Shown piece after piece: positions 20,333 through 30,146 of a stretch of DNA of 64,000 nucleotides; the stretch's first letter is position 1; each line of letters starts with the position of its first letter. The DNA is taken from NCBI GenBank assembly GCA_018222985.1, contig JAAEZG010000006.1, forward strand, positions 1 to 64,000, written 5' to 3'. Source of the stretch: Gammaproteobacteria bacterium. Its GTDB lineage: Bacteria; Pseudomonadota; Gammaproteobacteria; Enterobacterales; Alteromonadaceae. The position numbers and the translations under genes are program-made. The notes under the pieces were generated by a model, which was not told where the DNA came from, did not search any database, and worked only from the letters and a program-made list of their open reading frames with translations.

Positions 20333-23300
20333 TTACGATATCGATCCGAAAAAGGGAATTATCGCGTGGTGGGCGAATAACTCAGTTGCCGCCAACCTGT
20401 TGATGGCGCTGATTATTATCACCGGTATTTTTATGGTGGGGCAGGTGCGCAAGCAAATGTTCCCCGAAATTGAGCTAAATATTATTAGCGTGCAAGTGCC
20501 GTTTCCAGGGGCGGCACCGCAAGAAGTTGAACAAGGTGTTTTGGTTCGAATTGAAGATGCCATCGAAGACGTGAATGGTATTGAGCGCGTGACTTCGACG
20601 GCTCGTGAAGGCAATGGCTCGGTTTCAATTGAAGTAGAAAGCGGCTACGACGTTCAGGTGGTCATGGATGAAGTCAAAATGCTCATTGACGCGATTCCGA
20701 GCTTTCCACAACAAATCGAAAAGCCAAATATTTATCGAATTCGCCCACAGCGCCAGGTGATCTGGATTAGCGTGTTTGGCGACATTAATGAAAAGTCGCA
20801 AAAAGAGCTTGCGAAAGAAATTCGCGACGACATTAAAGACATCGGTGGTATTACCCGTGTCGAAGTCATTGGTGCACGAGACTATGAAATATCGGTCGAA
20901 ATATCAGAAGCCGATTTACAACGTTACAACTTAACTTTTCAACAAGTGGTGAATGCCATTCGTGGCACCTCGCTAGATGTTGCTGGTGGCTCTATTCGTA
21001 CACCCAATGGTGATATATTGTTGCGCGCGAATAACCAAGCCTACAAGGGTGATGAGTTTGAGCAAATTGTCTTAATTAACCGCCCAGACGGCACTCGCTT
21101 AACACTGGGTGATATTGCCAAGGTACAAGATGCGTTTATTGAGCGCCGCCGCTTTACGCAGTTTGACGGCAAAATGGCAACCTTCGTGCGGGTTGACTCC
21201 GTGGGTGATCAAAACGATCTGCGCACCGCTGAAGTGGTCAAAAATTACATTGAACGTAAGCAAAAAGAACTGCCACCCGAGGTCAAAATTGCTCATTGGG
21301 GTGACTCGTCTTATTACCTGCAAGGCCGCTTAGACTTAATGATCGATAATATGCTGTTTGGGGGCGCGTTAGTATTCATTATGCTGGCGTTATTCTTGCA
21401 GTTGCGCTTGGCTTTTTGGGTGATGATAGGTATTCCGTTGTGCTTCTTGGGAACCATTGCCTTAATGCCGTTACCTATGTTCGATATTTCCATCAACATG
21501 ATTTCGTTGTTTGGTTTTATCTTGGTGCTCGGGATAGTCGTCGATGATGCCATCGTCATAGGTGAGAGTGCTTATTCGGAAATTGAAGCCAATGGCAAGT
21601 CGATAGACAACGTTGTTATCGGCGCGAAAAAAGTCGCCATGCCTGCAACCTTCGGGGTGTTAACCACTATGGTGGCTTTTATTCCTATGCTGATGGTTGA
21701 AGGCGGCATGGGCGCCATTTGGGAATCTATCGCGTGGGTTGTTATTCTGTGTTTGGCGTTCTCATTAATTGAGTCTAAATTTATTTTGCCGGCGCACATT
21801 GCGCACATGAAGTTTTCTAAAACCGCCAACGAAAAGCAAAATGGCTTTCAGCGTGTGCGTAATAAAATTTCCCACGCGTTGCAGTATTTTGCGAAAACTT
21901 ACTATCAGCCATTTTTGAAAAAGTGTCTGCACTATCGTTATACAACCTTGGCTGCATTTATCGGTATGTTTATATTGTCAATTGGGCTTATTGCCGGCGG
22001 TACCGTGCGTTGGGTGTTCTTCCCAAACATTCCAAGTGACTTTATTCAGGCCAATATGCAAATGCAGCCGGGCGCTTCGGAAGAGTCGACGATTCGCACG
22101 CTGCAAGCTGTTGAGCAATCATTGCTAGACGTTGACGCACGTGCTGAACAAGAGAACGGCGACAATATCATCAAACACATTAACGTGTGGATGAATGGCA
22201 CCACCAGCGGTACGGTCTTCGCGGAGTTAGAAAAAGGCGAAGACCGTAACCTTGATGGCTTTGCCATTATCAATAACTGGCGTGAATCCACCCCAGAAAT
22301 TGCTGGCGTCAAAGCGCTGAATTTTCAAGGCAGTATAGGCGGTGGCGGCGGCTTTGACGTGGAGTTTCAGCTAACTGGGCAAAACCTTGAGGAATTAGCT
22401 GCGGCAGCCACTTTATTAAAGCAAGACTTAGCGCAATTTGACGGGGTGTTTGATATTGAAGACACCTTTGGCGAGGGCAACGATGAGATCATCCTTGAGT
22501 TGAAACCCTTAGCCACCGCCATGGGCATTACCTTGCAAGAACTGGCAAGCCAAGTGCGTTATGCGTTTTATGGTGCTGAGGCTCAGCGTATTCAGCGCAA
22601 CGACGAAGAAGTGAAAGTCATGGTGCGTTATCCGTTATCTGAACGCCAGTCGGTGGGTAACCTAGAAGACATGAAATTGCGTACATCAGACGGTGCTTTG
22701 ATACCCTTTACTGAACTAGCCGATGTACGCTTCGCGAAGGGTTACAACACCATCACACGTATTAATCGTGAACGCTCGGTGAATGTACGTGCACGCGTTG
22801 ATAAAGACAAAGTGCAGCCGTTTGATATTGTGCGTCAAGTGCGCGAAAGCAAAATTCAGCCAATTCTTGATCGCTATCCATCCGTTGGTTTCCAACTTGA
22901 AGGGGCCTCACAAGACGAAGCCGAGGCGACCAGTTCACTAGCGATTGGTTTTGTGCTGGCGTTATTTGCGATTTATGCACTGATGGCAATTCCATTGAAG
23001 TCATACAGCCAACCACTGATTATTATGTCGGTTATTCCATTTGGCATGATTGGTGCTGTAGTTGGTCATTGGTTGCTTGATATGCCGATTTCAATTCTAA
23101 GCTTGTTCGGCATTATTGCGCTAGCTGGGGTTGTGGTAAACGACTCCTTGGTTATGGTTGATTATGTCAACCGCGCACGCGCTCAAGGCGAGAGCTTACG
23201 TAAAGCTGTTGCTGAGGCCGGTGTGGCACGTTTCCGCGCCATTATATTGACCTCGTTGACCACGTTCTTCGGGTTAGTGCCGATTGTGTTCGAGAAGAGT

Positions 23301-23501
23301 ATGCAGGCTAAGCTGGTTATTCCAATGGCGATATCGCTCGCCTTCGGTATCTTGTTTGCCACGGTGATCACGCTGCTATTAGTACCAAGCTTGTACTTAA
23401 TCTTGAATGACACCCGTCGTGGCGTGAAAACCATGCTGAGTTGGTATGGTCTGACCAAGCCCCCAGAACCGAAATCAGAACAACACAATTCAGTCACATA
23501 A
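20325..23501 (+). CDS. RND efflux permease (AcrB/HAE-like)
   Basis: This 1058-residue inner-membrane pump has the RND layout: a first membrane helix (AANLLMALIIITGIFMVGQV), a large periplasmic loop, six helices, a second periplasmic loop and six more helices. The TM4 proton-relay aspartates are in LGIVVDDAIVIGES (about residue 405). The second half carries VVNDSLVMVDYVNRAR. The DD pair marks the drug/hydrophobe-type subgroup and not the metal type found later in the window. Its start overlaps the adaptor stop by 8 nt, so the two form an operon. A hairpin follows. Confidence 0.93.
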   Translation: MSNYDIDPKKGIIAWWANNSVAANLLMALIIITGIFMVGQVRKQMFPEIELNIISVQVPFPGAAPQEVEQGVLVRIEDAIEDVNGIERVTSTAREGNGSVSIEVESGYDVQVVMDEVKMLIDAIPSFPQQIEKPNIYRIRPQRQVIWISVFGDINEKSQKELAKEIRDDIKDIGGITRVEVIGARDYEISVEISEADLQRYNLTFQQVVNAIRGTSLDVAGGSIRTPNGDILLRANNQAYKGDEFEQIVLINRPDGTRLTLGDIAKVQDAFIERRRFTQFDGKMATFVRVDSVGDQNDLRTAEVVKNYIERKQKELPPEVKIAHWGDSSYYLQGRLDLMIDNMLFGGALVFIMLALFLQLRLAFWVMIGIPLCFLGTIALMPLPMFDISINMISLFGFILVLGIVVDDAIVIGESAYSEIEANGKSIDNVVIGAKKVAMPATFGVLTTMVAFIPMLMVEGGMGAIWESIAWVVILCLAFSLIESKFILPAHIAHMKFSKTANEKQNGFQRVRNKISHALQYFAKTYYQPFLKKCLHYRYTTLAAFIGMFILSIGLIAGGTVRWVFFPNIPSDFIQANMQMQPGASEESTIRTLQAVEQSLLDVDARAEQENGDNIIKHINVWMNGTTSGTVFAELEKGEDRNLDGFAIINNWRESTPEIAGVKALNFQGSIGGGGGFDVEFQLTGQNLEELAAAATLLKQDLAQFDGVFDIEDTFGEGNDEIILELKPLATAMGITLQELASQVRYAFYGAEAQRIQRNDEEVKVMVRYPLSERQSVGNLEDMKLRTSDGALIPFTELADVRFAKGYNTITRINRERSVNVRARVDKDKVQPFDIVRQVRESKIQPILDRYPSVGFQLEGASQDEAEATSSLAIGFVLALFAIYALMAIPLKSYSQPLIIMSVIPFGMIGAVVGHWLLDMPISILSLFGIIALAGVVVNDSLVMVDYVNRARAQGESLRKAVAEAGVARFRAIILTSLTTFFGLVPIVFEKSMQAKLVIPMAISLAFGILFATVITLLLVPSLYLILNDTRRGVKTMLSWYGLTKPPEPKSEQHNSVT

Positions 23502-23528
23502 TGTTAAACTATTGACCTTATACTAATG

Positions 23529-23558
23529 AACGCCAACAACTTACCGTTGTTGGCGTTT
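23529..23558 (+). terminator. hairpin terminator after the RND operon
   Basis: The perfect 12-bp arms AACGCCAACAAC and GTTGTTGGCGTT enclose a 5-nt loop, 27 nt after the permease stop. The T tract is short (three T residues), so efficiency may be moderate. Confidence 0.7.
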
Positions 23559-23590
23559 ACTGCACAAGCAGAGTCACCGGAAGGTCATGC

Positions 23591-24322
23591 ATGAATCTGG
23601 CACTTATCGATATTATCGCGCTGGTATTTTTTGTTACTGTCTGGGTTACCTACACGCAATTTGCCCGTATTCGCGCGCGCTCTACCTATAGTCTTTCGCA
23701 TATTTTGCGCCAGTTGCGCATTGACTGGATGCGCACCTTAACCCGTAAAGAACATCAAATTGCCGATGCCGCGTTACTCGGTAACGTTGAGCGAACCGTG
23801 ACCTTTTTTGCCTCTTCAACCGTGCTGGTGCTGGCGGGTGTCATTACCTTACTGGCTTCTGCCGATAAAGTTGTTGAAGTACTGCAGTCAATTCCTTACA
23901 CCGCTGATACCGCCACCGACAAAGTACAATTCAAACTCGCGGTACTGTCGTTGTTATTCGTGTTTGCGTTTTTCAAATTTACCTGGTCGATTCGCCAATT
24001 TGGTTTCGTCTCGGTACTCATGGGTGCTGCGCCCCAGTACCGCTCAACGGACTTTACTGACGAGCAGCGCGAAATATTTGCGCGTCAAGCCGCCAAGGTT
24101 ATTGATCAAGCCGGCCATGAGTACAACAACGGCCTGCGCGCTTATTACTTTGCCTTGGCGTTTTTGTGTTGGTTTATCCATCCGTATTTATTTATTGCCT
24201 CAACCGCCGTGGTGGTATTGGTACTCTATCGTCGTGAGTACCGTTCTAAAGTGTTACGTGCACTACTTGCCACCAAAGGTTGGGAACCGGGCCCGATAAC
24301 AGATAATGGAGATGCGTCGTGA
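23591..24322 (+). CDS. DUF599 family membrane protein
   Basis: This 243-residue protein has four or so hydrophobic segments (about 4-22, 73-93, 117-137, 185-215). It carries the DUF599 signatures DAALLGNVERTVTFFASST and FAFFKFTWSIRQFGF followed by MGAAP. The family is widespread in marine Proteobacteria and has no assigned function. Its stop overlaps the GTG start of astE by 4 nt, so the two genes are translationally coupled. That is a context clue but not proof of a linked role. Confidence 0.88.
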   Translation: MNLALIDIIALVFFVTVWVTYTQFARIRARSTYSLSHILRQLRIDWMRTLTRKEHQIADAALLGNVERTVTFFASSTVLVLAGVITLLASADKVVEVLQSIPYTADTATDKVQFKLAVLSLLFVFAFFKFTWSIRQFGFVSVLMGAAPQYRSTDFTDEQREIFARQAAKVIDQAGHEYNNGLRAYYFALAFLCWFIHPYLFIASTAVVVLVLYRREYRSKVLRALLATKGWEPGPITDNGDAS

Positions 24323-25377
24323 CCCTTGATGTATTGCAATGGACCATTGCTGAGTATTTTCAACAAACTAAGCAAGCTTTGCCTGCTCAACTTCCTCACG
24401 TGTTAGGGCCCTATGAAGGCCCATCGCTGATTGGTACAGAACAGCGCGTGAATAACGCCCGCGTTGAATTCTGGGATGCTGGGGTGATTGTGGTCGAGCC
24501 GGATGCACCAAGCAACAAAGATGTGGTTTTTTCGTGCGCCGTGCATGGTGACGAAACCGCGCCAATTGAAATGGTGCGTGACATGCTTGCCGACATTCTG
24601 GCAGGCCAACTTACGGTTAAGCAACGTACCTTGTTTTTAATCGCGAACCCCGCCGCTATTGTCAATGGCACGCGCTTTGTTGATATGAACATGAACCGTT
24701 TGTTTAGTGGCGCGCATGCCAATGGCAATAGCCCTGAACATGCTCGAGCAGCAAAAATAGAGCAATACGTCAGTCGGTTCTTTAAGCAACGGCAACGTTT
24801 TCATTATGATTTACACACCGCTATTCGTGACTCAGCGCACGAAAAGTTTGCGGTCTATCCGTTTACCCACGGAGCACCTTACAAAAAGCAACAACTGACG
24901 TTTTTAGCTGAATGTGGCGTTGATACTATTTTGCTGAACCAAGCGCCTACCACCACCTTTAGTTATTACAGCGTGCGCGAGCATCAGGCTGATGCGTTTA
25001 CGGTAGAACTTGGCAAAGTGCGCCCATTTGGGCAGAACGACATGTCACGGTTTGCCAAGGCTAACACCATGTTCCGTCAACTCATTGCAACAGAAACGCT
25101 GCAGTTACCAGAGTTCGACACGTCGCGGCATCATATTTACGATGTGTGTCGTACCATTAATCGCACTGCAGAGAATTTTGAATTGAATTTTCCTAATGAC
25201 GTAGCCAATTTTACTGAGTTTGACACTGGCTTCGTGCTCGCCCGTGATGGCGAAAAGCAATACAAAGTCGAGCAGCCAGGGGAGCGCATCATTTTCCCGA
25301 ACGCCCAAGTGGCCATTGGCCAGCGCGCTTTATTAACGGTCATTCCGCTACCCGTTGAACAACTTGAACTGGTCTGA
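24319..25377 (+). CDS. astE: succinylglutamate desuccinylase / aspartoacylase family
   Basis: This 352-residue zinc hydrolase has ligands H76 and E79 in HGDE, H166 in DLHTAIR and a probable catalytic Glu at 230 in FTVELGKVRPFG. The length and these motifs fit AstE, which removes succinate from N-succinylglutamate in the last step of the arginine succinyltransferase pathway. No other ast gene is in the window, so the assignment within the AstE/AspA family rests on similarity alone. The GTG start at 24319 has GGAG seven bases upstream and overlaps the DUF599 stop. Confidence 0.87.
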   Translation: MTLDVLQWTIAEYFQQTKQALPAQLPHVLGPYEGPSLIGTEQRVNNARVEFWDAGVIVVEPDAPSNKDVVFSCAVHGDETAPIEMVRDMLADILAGQLTVKQRTLFLIANPAAIVNGTRFVDMNMNRLFSGAHANGNSPEHARAAKIEQYVSRFFKQRQRFHYDLHTAIRDSAHEKFAVYPFTHGAPYKKQQLTFLAECGVDTILLNQAPTTTFSYYSVREHQADAFTVELGKVRPFGQNDMSRFAKANTMFRQLIATETLQLPEFDTSRHHIYDVCRTINRTAENFELNFPNDVANFTEFDTGFVLARDGEKQYKVEQPGERIIFPNAQVAIGQRALLTVIPLPVEQLELV

Positions 25378-25415
25378 TTTTTAACTTTTTATGACGCACG
25401 CTGTTTGCATGTCAG

Positions 25416-25432
25416 TTGACGTAAAGGTAAAG
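25416..25432. promoter_or_regulatory. possible LiuR-type operator upstream of the bkd operon
   Basis: TTGACGTAAAGGTAAAG, or CTTTACC.TTTACGTCAA on the other strand, resembles as I recall it the TTTACGTTTACGTAAA-type site of LiuR, the MerR-family regulator of branched-chain amino acid catabolism in gammaproteobacteria. It stands 31 bp before the E1 alpha start, which fits its function. The match is by eye only. Confidence 0.4.
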
Positions 25433-25463
25433 TGTGCGCAATTTTTCTTAGAACGAGAAAGTT

Positions 25464-26663
25464 ATGGCGAAAGATAAACAACATCAGTTGGACATCGTCA
25501 CCAAACCGCAATTTATTGACGGTTCGGCGTTGAAGATTCCAATGCTACAGCTCCTTGCTGAGGACGGTACCATTCGTAAAGGTGCAGAGCTGCCAGAAAT
25601 GGACAAAGAGCTTGCCCTTAAAATTTTCGACACCATGCAGTTTATTCGCATTCTTGACGAGCGCATGATTGCTGCGCAACGGCAAGGTCGAATTAGCTTC
25701 TATTTGTCGTCGTTGGGCGAGGAGGCTGCGAGTATCGGCTCGGCTGCCGCATTAACTGACGGTGATATGATCATGGGCCAATACCGAGAGCAGGGCGCAT
25801 TGGCGTTCCGTGGCTTTACGGTGGAGCAGTTCATGAACCAGTTGTTCTCAAACGAGCGCGACTTAGGTAAAGGCCGCCAAATGCCGGTGCATTATGGCTG
25901 TGCAGACCTAAACTTTATGACCATCGCCTCACCATTGGCCACACAAATTCCACAAGCCACCGGCTATGCCTATGGCCAAAAAATGGATAAAACAGGCAAC
26001 TGTACCATTTGTTACTTCGGTGAAGGCGCCGCTTCAGAAGGTGACTTCCACGCTGCATTGAACATGGCAGCCGTATACAAAGTACCAGCCATTTTCTTCT
26101 GTCGTAACAACGGTTATGCCATTTCAACCCCTTCGCAAGGTGAACAGTATGCTGGTGACGGCATTGCGCCGCGTGGTGTTGCGTACGGCATGAAAACCAT
26201 TCGTGTTGACGGTAACGACGTATTTGCGGTGTATCAAGCAACTCAGTTAGCGCGTAAATTAGCCGTGGAAGAAAACGAGCCGGTGCTGATTGAGGGCATG
26301 AGCTACCGTATGGCCGGCCACTCAACCTCAGATGACCCAACTGGTTACCGTACCCGTGATGAAGAAGATGCATGGCGTGCGAAAGACCCTGTGGTACGTT
26401 TCCAAAAATGGTTGCAAGCGCAAGGCTGGATCAACGAAGACGAAGCGCAAAAGAACTACGACGAGAAAAAGGCAGCTGTCTTAGCCGCGTTGAAATCTGC
26501 TGAAACTGTGCCTGTACCACATATTGATGAAATTATTGAAGACGTGTACGACACGCCACCGCCACACCTTAAGCAACAGCTTGAGGCGCTAAAAGCGCAC
26601 ATTCGCAAGTATCCGGAAGCCTATCCGAAAACAGCGTCGCGTATTGATGGAGGTGACAAGTAA
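25464..26663 (+). CDS. bkdA1: branched-chain 2-oxoacid dehydrogenase E1 alpha subunit
   Basis: This 399-residue thiamine-diphosphate enzyme subunit carries [20 protein letters not shown], the TPP-binding stretch [20 protein letters not shown] with NNGYAIS, and the phosphorylation-loop equivalent [16 protein letters not shown]. With E1 beta it decarboxylates the 2-oxoacids of leucine, isoleucine and valine and passes the acyl group to the lipoyl arm of E2. The stop and the next start share one base (TAATG), showing tight coupling. The E3 lipoamide dehydrogenase is not in this operon and is probably shared with the other 2-oxoacid dehydrogenase complexes. Confidence 0.95.
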   Translation: MAKDKQHQLDIVTKPQFIDGSALKIPMLQLLAEDGTIRKGAELPEMDKELALKIFDTMQFIRILDERMIAAQRQGRISFYLSSLGEEAASIGSAAALTDGDMIMGQYREQGALAFRGFTVEQFMNQLFSNERDLGKGRQMPVHYGCADLNFMTIASPLATQIPQATGYAYGQKMDKTGNCTICYFGEGAASEGDFHAALNMAAVYKVPAIFFCRNNGYAISTPSQGEQYAGDGIAPRGVAYGMKTIRVDGNDVFAVYQATQLARKLAVEENEPVLIEGMSYRMAGHSTSDDPTGYRTRDEEDAWRAKDPVVRFQKWLQAQGWINEDEAQKNYDEKKAAVLAALKSAETVPVPHIDEIIEDVYDTPPPHLKQQLEALKAHIRKYPEAYPKTASRIDGGDK

Positions 26664-27640
26664 TGGCCAAGATGAACCTATTACAAGCCATCAACAACGC
26701 ACTTGATATTGCGATGGCAAAACATGACAACGTGTATAGCTTCGGTGAAGATACCGGTGCCTTTGGTGGCGTATTCCGTGCAACCTCTGGCTTGACCGAG
26801 AAATACGGTCGCCACCGCAACTTTAATACACCGTTAGTTGAGCAGGGTATTTTGGGCTTTGCCAACGGTTTAGCTTCTCAGGGTAGCTATGCGGTTGCTG
26901 AAATTCAATTTGGCGACTACATATTCCCAGCCTTTGACCAAATTGTGAATGAGTCAGCGAAATTCCGTTATCGTTCTGGTAATGAATTTAACGTGGGCGG
27001 TTTAACCATTCGTACACCATACGGCGGTGGTATTGCTGGTGGTCACTATCACTCGCAGTCACCAGAAGCATACTTTGCTCACACGCCGGGCTTGAAAATT
27101 GTTATGCCACGTAATCCTTACATGGCAAAAGGCTTATTGTTAAGCGCAATTTTCGATAAAAACCCAGTGTTATTTATGGAGCCTAAGCGTTTATACCGTG
27201 CATCGGTTGGTGAAGTTCCAGAAGAAGAATACACCCTTGAGCTTGGCAAAGCTGACTTGGTGAAAGAAGGTAAAGACATCACCGTTCTGGCCTGGGGTGC
27301 GCAAGTTGAAATGGCTGAAAAGGCTGCCGAAATGGCCGCCAAAGACGGCATCGACTGTGAAGTTATCGACTTAGTGAGTCTATTGCCGTGGGACGTCGAC
27401 ACCGTTGCTGAGTCAGTGCGCAAAACGGGTCGCTTGATCATTACTCAAGAAGCGCCAATTACTGGCGGTTTCGCTAGCGAAGTGGCTGCGACCATTCAAG
27501 ATCAATGTTTCTTGTACCTTGAGTCGCCAATTGCTCGCGTGTGTGGCTTGGATACCCCGTATCCATTAAGTCACGAGAAAGAGTACTTTGTTGACCACTT
27601 GAAAGTTTACGAAGCGATTAAAGCTTCGATGACCTACTAA
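26663..27640 (+). CDS. bkdA2: branched-chain 2-oxoacid dehydrogenase E1 beta subunit
   Basis: This 325-residue transketolase-like subunit has the family features [51 protein letters not shown] and the C-terminal domain with [13 protein letters not shown] and ITGGFASEV. It pairs with E1 alpha as the alpha2-beta2 decarboxylase. The [18 protein letters not shown] segment places it with branched-chain E1 rather than pyruvate E1 enzymes. The E2 gene follows after 12 nt. Confidence 0.95.
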   Translation: MAKMNLLQAINNALDIAMAKHDNVYSFGEDTGAFGGVFRATSGLTEKYGRHRNFNTPLVEQGILGFANGLASQGSYAVAEIQFGDYIFPAFDQIVNESAKFRYRSGNEFNVGGLTIRTPYGGGIAGGHYHSQSPEAYFAHTPGLKIVMPRNPYMAKGLLLSAIFDKNPVLFMEPKRLYRASVGEVPEEEYTLELGKADLVKEGKDITVLAWGAQVEMAEKAAEMAAKDGIDCEVIDLVSLLPWDVDTVAESVRKTGRLIITQEAPITGGFASEVAATIQDQCFLYLESPIARVCGLDTPYPLSHEKEYFVDHLKVYEAIKASMTY

Positions 27641-27652
27641 GAGGCCTATCCA

Positions 27653-29233
27653 ATGAGTAAAGATTTTATCTTACCGGACATCGGCGAAGGGATTGTCGAA
27701 TGCGAAATCGTCGAGTGGTTAGTGCAAGAAGGCGATAGCATTAAAGAAGATCAGCCGGTGGTTGATGTCATGACCGATAAAGCTTTGGTGCAAATTCCAG
27801 CCAAAGAAGACGGTGTTGTCGCGAAGCTCTATTATGCAAAAGGCGATATCGCCAAGGTACATGAGCCGTTGTTTGCGATTGACTCTGGTGAGTCAAGCTC
27901 GTCAGAGGCTGCAGCGGCAAAACCTGAGCAGCCGGTTGAGGCTGCGGCGACGAAAACAGAAAATGAGCAAGCTGATAGCAGTGTCACAGACTTTATTTTG
28001 CCAGACATTGGTGAAGGTATTGTTGAATGTGAAATTGTTGAATGGCAAGTCAAAGAAGGCGACACCATTGAAGAAGATCAGCCTGTTGTTGATGTGATGA
28101 CGGATAAAGCTTTGGTGCAAATTCCGGCCAAAGAAAATGGTGTTGTTGAAAAGCTCTATTATGCCAAGGGCAATATTGCCAAAGTGCATGAGCCGTTATT
28201 TGCGGTTCGTGTAGCCGGTGGTTCTAGCGAAGCAGCGCAGCCTGCTGCGAAAGAATCGGCAGCGGCTAAAGCATCAACGGATACAGCGAAGCCACAAGCA
28301 GGCCAAGCTGAAGCACCGGCTGCTGCACGTCAAGGCAAAGCCATTGCTAGCCCAGCGGTACGCCGCCGTGCTCGTGAATTGGACGTGGATATTAGCCAAG
28401 TGTCTGGTTCTGGTGCCAAAGGGCGGGTGATGAAAGAGGATGTTGAAAGCTTCGCATCTGGCGCTTCCGTATCGGCATCTAAAGACTCGAGAGGGGTGTC
28501 AGCCCCAGCTAAAGCTGGATCTGACACGCGCACTCGTACTGAGGCGATTCGTGGTGTGAAAGCGGCGATGGCTAAGCAGATGATGAAGTCGGTAAGTACC
28601 ATTCCGCACTTTACCTATGCTGACGAGTTTGACTTAACCAACGTGATGGCACTGCAAAAACAGCTCAAAGAAAAGTATGCTGATAAAGGCGTACGCATTA
28701 CCATGATGCCGTTTTTCATCAAAGCCTTGTCGTTAGCCCTGAAAGAGTTCCCAATCATGAACGCTCAGGTAAACGACGACTGTACTGAAATTACTTACTT
28801 TGATGATCACAATATTGGTATGGCAGTGGATACCAAAATTGGCTTGTTAGTGCCGAATATTAAGCAGGTACAGAACAAGAGCATTATTGAAGTCGCGCAA
28901 GAAGTGACGCGGTTAACCCAAGCGGCTCGCGAAGGCCGAGTGGCACAAGAAGATATGAAAGGTGGAACCATTTCTATCTCGAATATCGGCGTGATTGGCG
29001 GTACCGTTGCGACACCAATTATCAACAAGCCAGAGGCTGCAATTGTTGCGTTAGGAAAAGTGCAAGAGTTACCGCGCTTTGATGCCAACGGCAATGTTGT
29101 TGCGCGCAAGATGATGACGGCAAGTTGGTCGGGTGACCACCGTATTATTGACGGCGGCACCATTGCTCGTTTCAACAAGCTCTGGCAAGAGTTTTTGGAA
29201 GACCCCACCAGTATGTTGATTCATATGAGTTAA
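27653..29233 (+). CDS. bkdB: branched-chain 2-oxoacid dehydrogenase E2 with two lipoyl domains
   Basis: This 526-residue dihydrolipoamide acyltransferase carries two lipoyl domains in tandem (about 4-76 and 113-185), with lipoyl lysines K43 and K152, each in VMTDKALVQIPAKE. Ala/Glu/Pro-rich linkers join them to a peripheral-subunit-binding domain (about 228-266, SPAVRRRARELDVDI) and a catalytic domain (about 295-526) ending with the active site H496 in SWSGDHRIIDGG and D500. Branched-chain E2 proteins usually have one lipoyl domain. The two domains differ at about 8 of 73 residues, while their codons differ much more. A terminator follows directly. Confidence 0.95.
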   Translation: MSKDFILPDIGEGIVECEIVEWLVQEGDSIKEDQPVVDVMTDKALVQIPAKEDGVVAKLYYAKGDIAKVHEPLFAIDSGESSSSEAAAAKPEQPVEAAATKTENEQADSSVTDFILPDIGEGIVECEIVEWQVKEGDTIEEDQPVVDVMTDKALVQIPAKENGVVEKLYYAKGNIAKVHEPLFAVRVAGGSSEAAQPAAKESAAAKASTDTAKPQAGQAEAPAAARQGKAIASPAVRRRARELDVDISQVSGSGAKGRVMKEDVESFASGASVSASKDSRGVSAPAKAGSDTRTRTEAIRGVKAAMAKQMMKSVSTIPHFTYADEFDLTNVMALQKQLKEKYADKGVRITMMPFFIKALSLALKEFPIMNAQVNDDCTEITYFDDHNIGMAVDTKIGLLVPNIKQVQNKSIIEVAQEVTRLTQAAREGRVAQEDMKGGTISISNIGVIGGTVATPIINKPEAAIVALGKVQELPRFDANGNVVARKMMTASWSGDHRIIDGGTIARFNKLWQEFLEDPTSMLIHMS

Positions 29234-29238
29234 TCTCC

Positions 29239-29264
29239 AAAGGCCGCGTAAGCGGCCTTTTTTA
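29239..29264 (+). terminator. terminator of the bkd operon
   Basis: The arms AAAGGCCGC (29239-29247) and GCGGCCTTT (29252-29260) close a GTAA tetraloop and continue into a run of six T residues, six nt after the E2 stop. Confidence 0.92.
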
Positions 29265-29277
29265 TGATCCAAAGGCC

Positions 29278-29307
29278 TTAAGATTTGCTATATCACGCCG
29301 ATATAAT
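29278..29307 (+). promoter_or_regulatory. putative promoter of the EAL/GGDEF gene pair
   Basis: A perfect -10 TATAAT (29302-29307) lies 32 bases before the EAL gene. TTAAGA (29278-29283) offers a weak -35 at an 18-bp spacing. It is placed directly behind the bkd terminator. Confidence 0.45.
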
Positions 29308-29338
29308 TAAATTGGTAAAAAAATAATAAAGGCGGCAC

Positions 29339-30112
29339 ATGGATTTTCCTGATTCAATTAAACAACAAACCTGCATGGACTGCTTAAGTGGGCAGTCGCT
29401 AGGCTTTGAAATACGCATGGCATTTCAGCCCATTGTTGATGTAAAAAAGCAAAAAATAGTTGCCTACGAAGCGTTGGTGCGTGGGCCCGAAGGGCAGGGC
29501 GCTGGCTGGGTATTTGAGCGTGTGAACGAAGACAATCGCTATTATTTTGATCAAGCCTGTCGGGTAAAAGCAATAGAAACAGCTGCTCGCCTGGGGTGTG
29601 ATGACTATTTAAATATTAATTTTTTACCTAACGCGGTTTACAGCCCAGAAACCTGTATTAAGGCGACCATTGAAGCAGCTGATTTATACGGCTTCGATTT
29701 AACCAAGCTGGTTTTCGAAGTGACAGAAAGCGAGCAAATTCTTGATAAAAAGCACTTGCAGAATATCTTCAGTAGTTATTCTAAGCGTGGTTTTAAAACA
29801 GCTATTGATGATTATGGTTCCGGCTTTGCCCGCATTGACTGGCTGATTGATTTGCGACCAGACATTTTAAAGCTTGATATGGCGCTTATTCGCGATATTA
29901 ATGTACACCCAGAAAAACAAACGGTCGTTATTGAAGCACTGAAACAATGCGCTTTACAGGGCACCCAGTTATTAGCTGAAGGCATTGAAACCAAAGAAGA
30001 ACTAGACTGCCTTCGTGACATCGGTATACACTTATTTCAAGGTTATTATTTCGCCAAACCAGAGCTCGAGGCTTTAGCTCAGGTTGACTTAGTGAAGCTT
30101 GGGGGAACCTGA
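29339..30112 (+). CDS. EAL domain c-di-GMP phosphodiesterase
   Basis: This 257-residue protein is a stand-alone EAL domain with essentially the full catalytic set: E44 in EALVRG, NINFLP, EVTESE, the DDYGSGFA loop, KLD, the AEGIE glutamate and FQGYYFAKP. It should hydrolyse c-di-GMP to pGpG. There is no membrane segment. A short N-terminal stretch has two Cys in CMDC (residues 12-15) before the domain, which could sense redox or metal. The ribosome site AAGGCGG precedes the ATG. The diguanylate cyclase gene follows after 34 nt on the same strand, so the two opposing enzymes are probably co-expressed. Confidence 0.93.
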   Translation: MDFPDSIKQQTCMDCLSGQSLGFEIRMAFQPIVDVKKQKIVAYEALVRGPEGQGAGWVFERVNEDNRYYFDQACRVKAIETAARLGCDDYLNINFLPNAVYSPETCIKATIEAADLYGFDLTKLVFEVTESEQILDKKHLQNIFSSYSKRGFKTAIDDYGSGFARIDWLIDLRPDILKLDMALIRDINVHPEKQTVVIEALKQCALQGTQLLAEGIETKEELDCLRDIGIHLFQGYYFAKPELEALAQVDLVKLGGT

Positions 30113-30146
30113 GTTCATATTCACACCACAAGGATAGTTTCGCAAC

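Noticed and set aside
23808-24299. 163-codon plus-strand frame overlapping the DUF599 gene
   Set aside because: The DUF599 frame has family signatures and coupling to astE; this frame has neither.
27660-28215. Direct repeat in bkdB as an assembly error
   Set aside because: The two lipoyl segments differ at many synonymous and several amino-acid positions, so they are distinct true domains.
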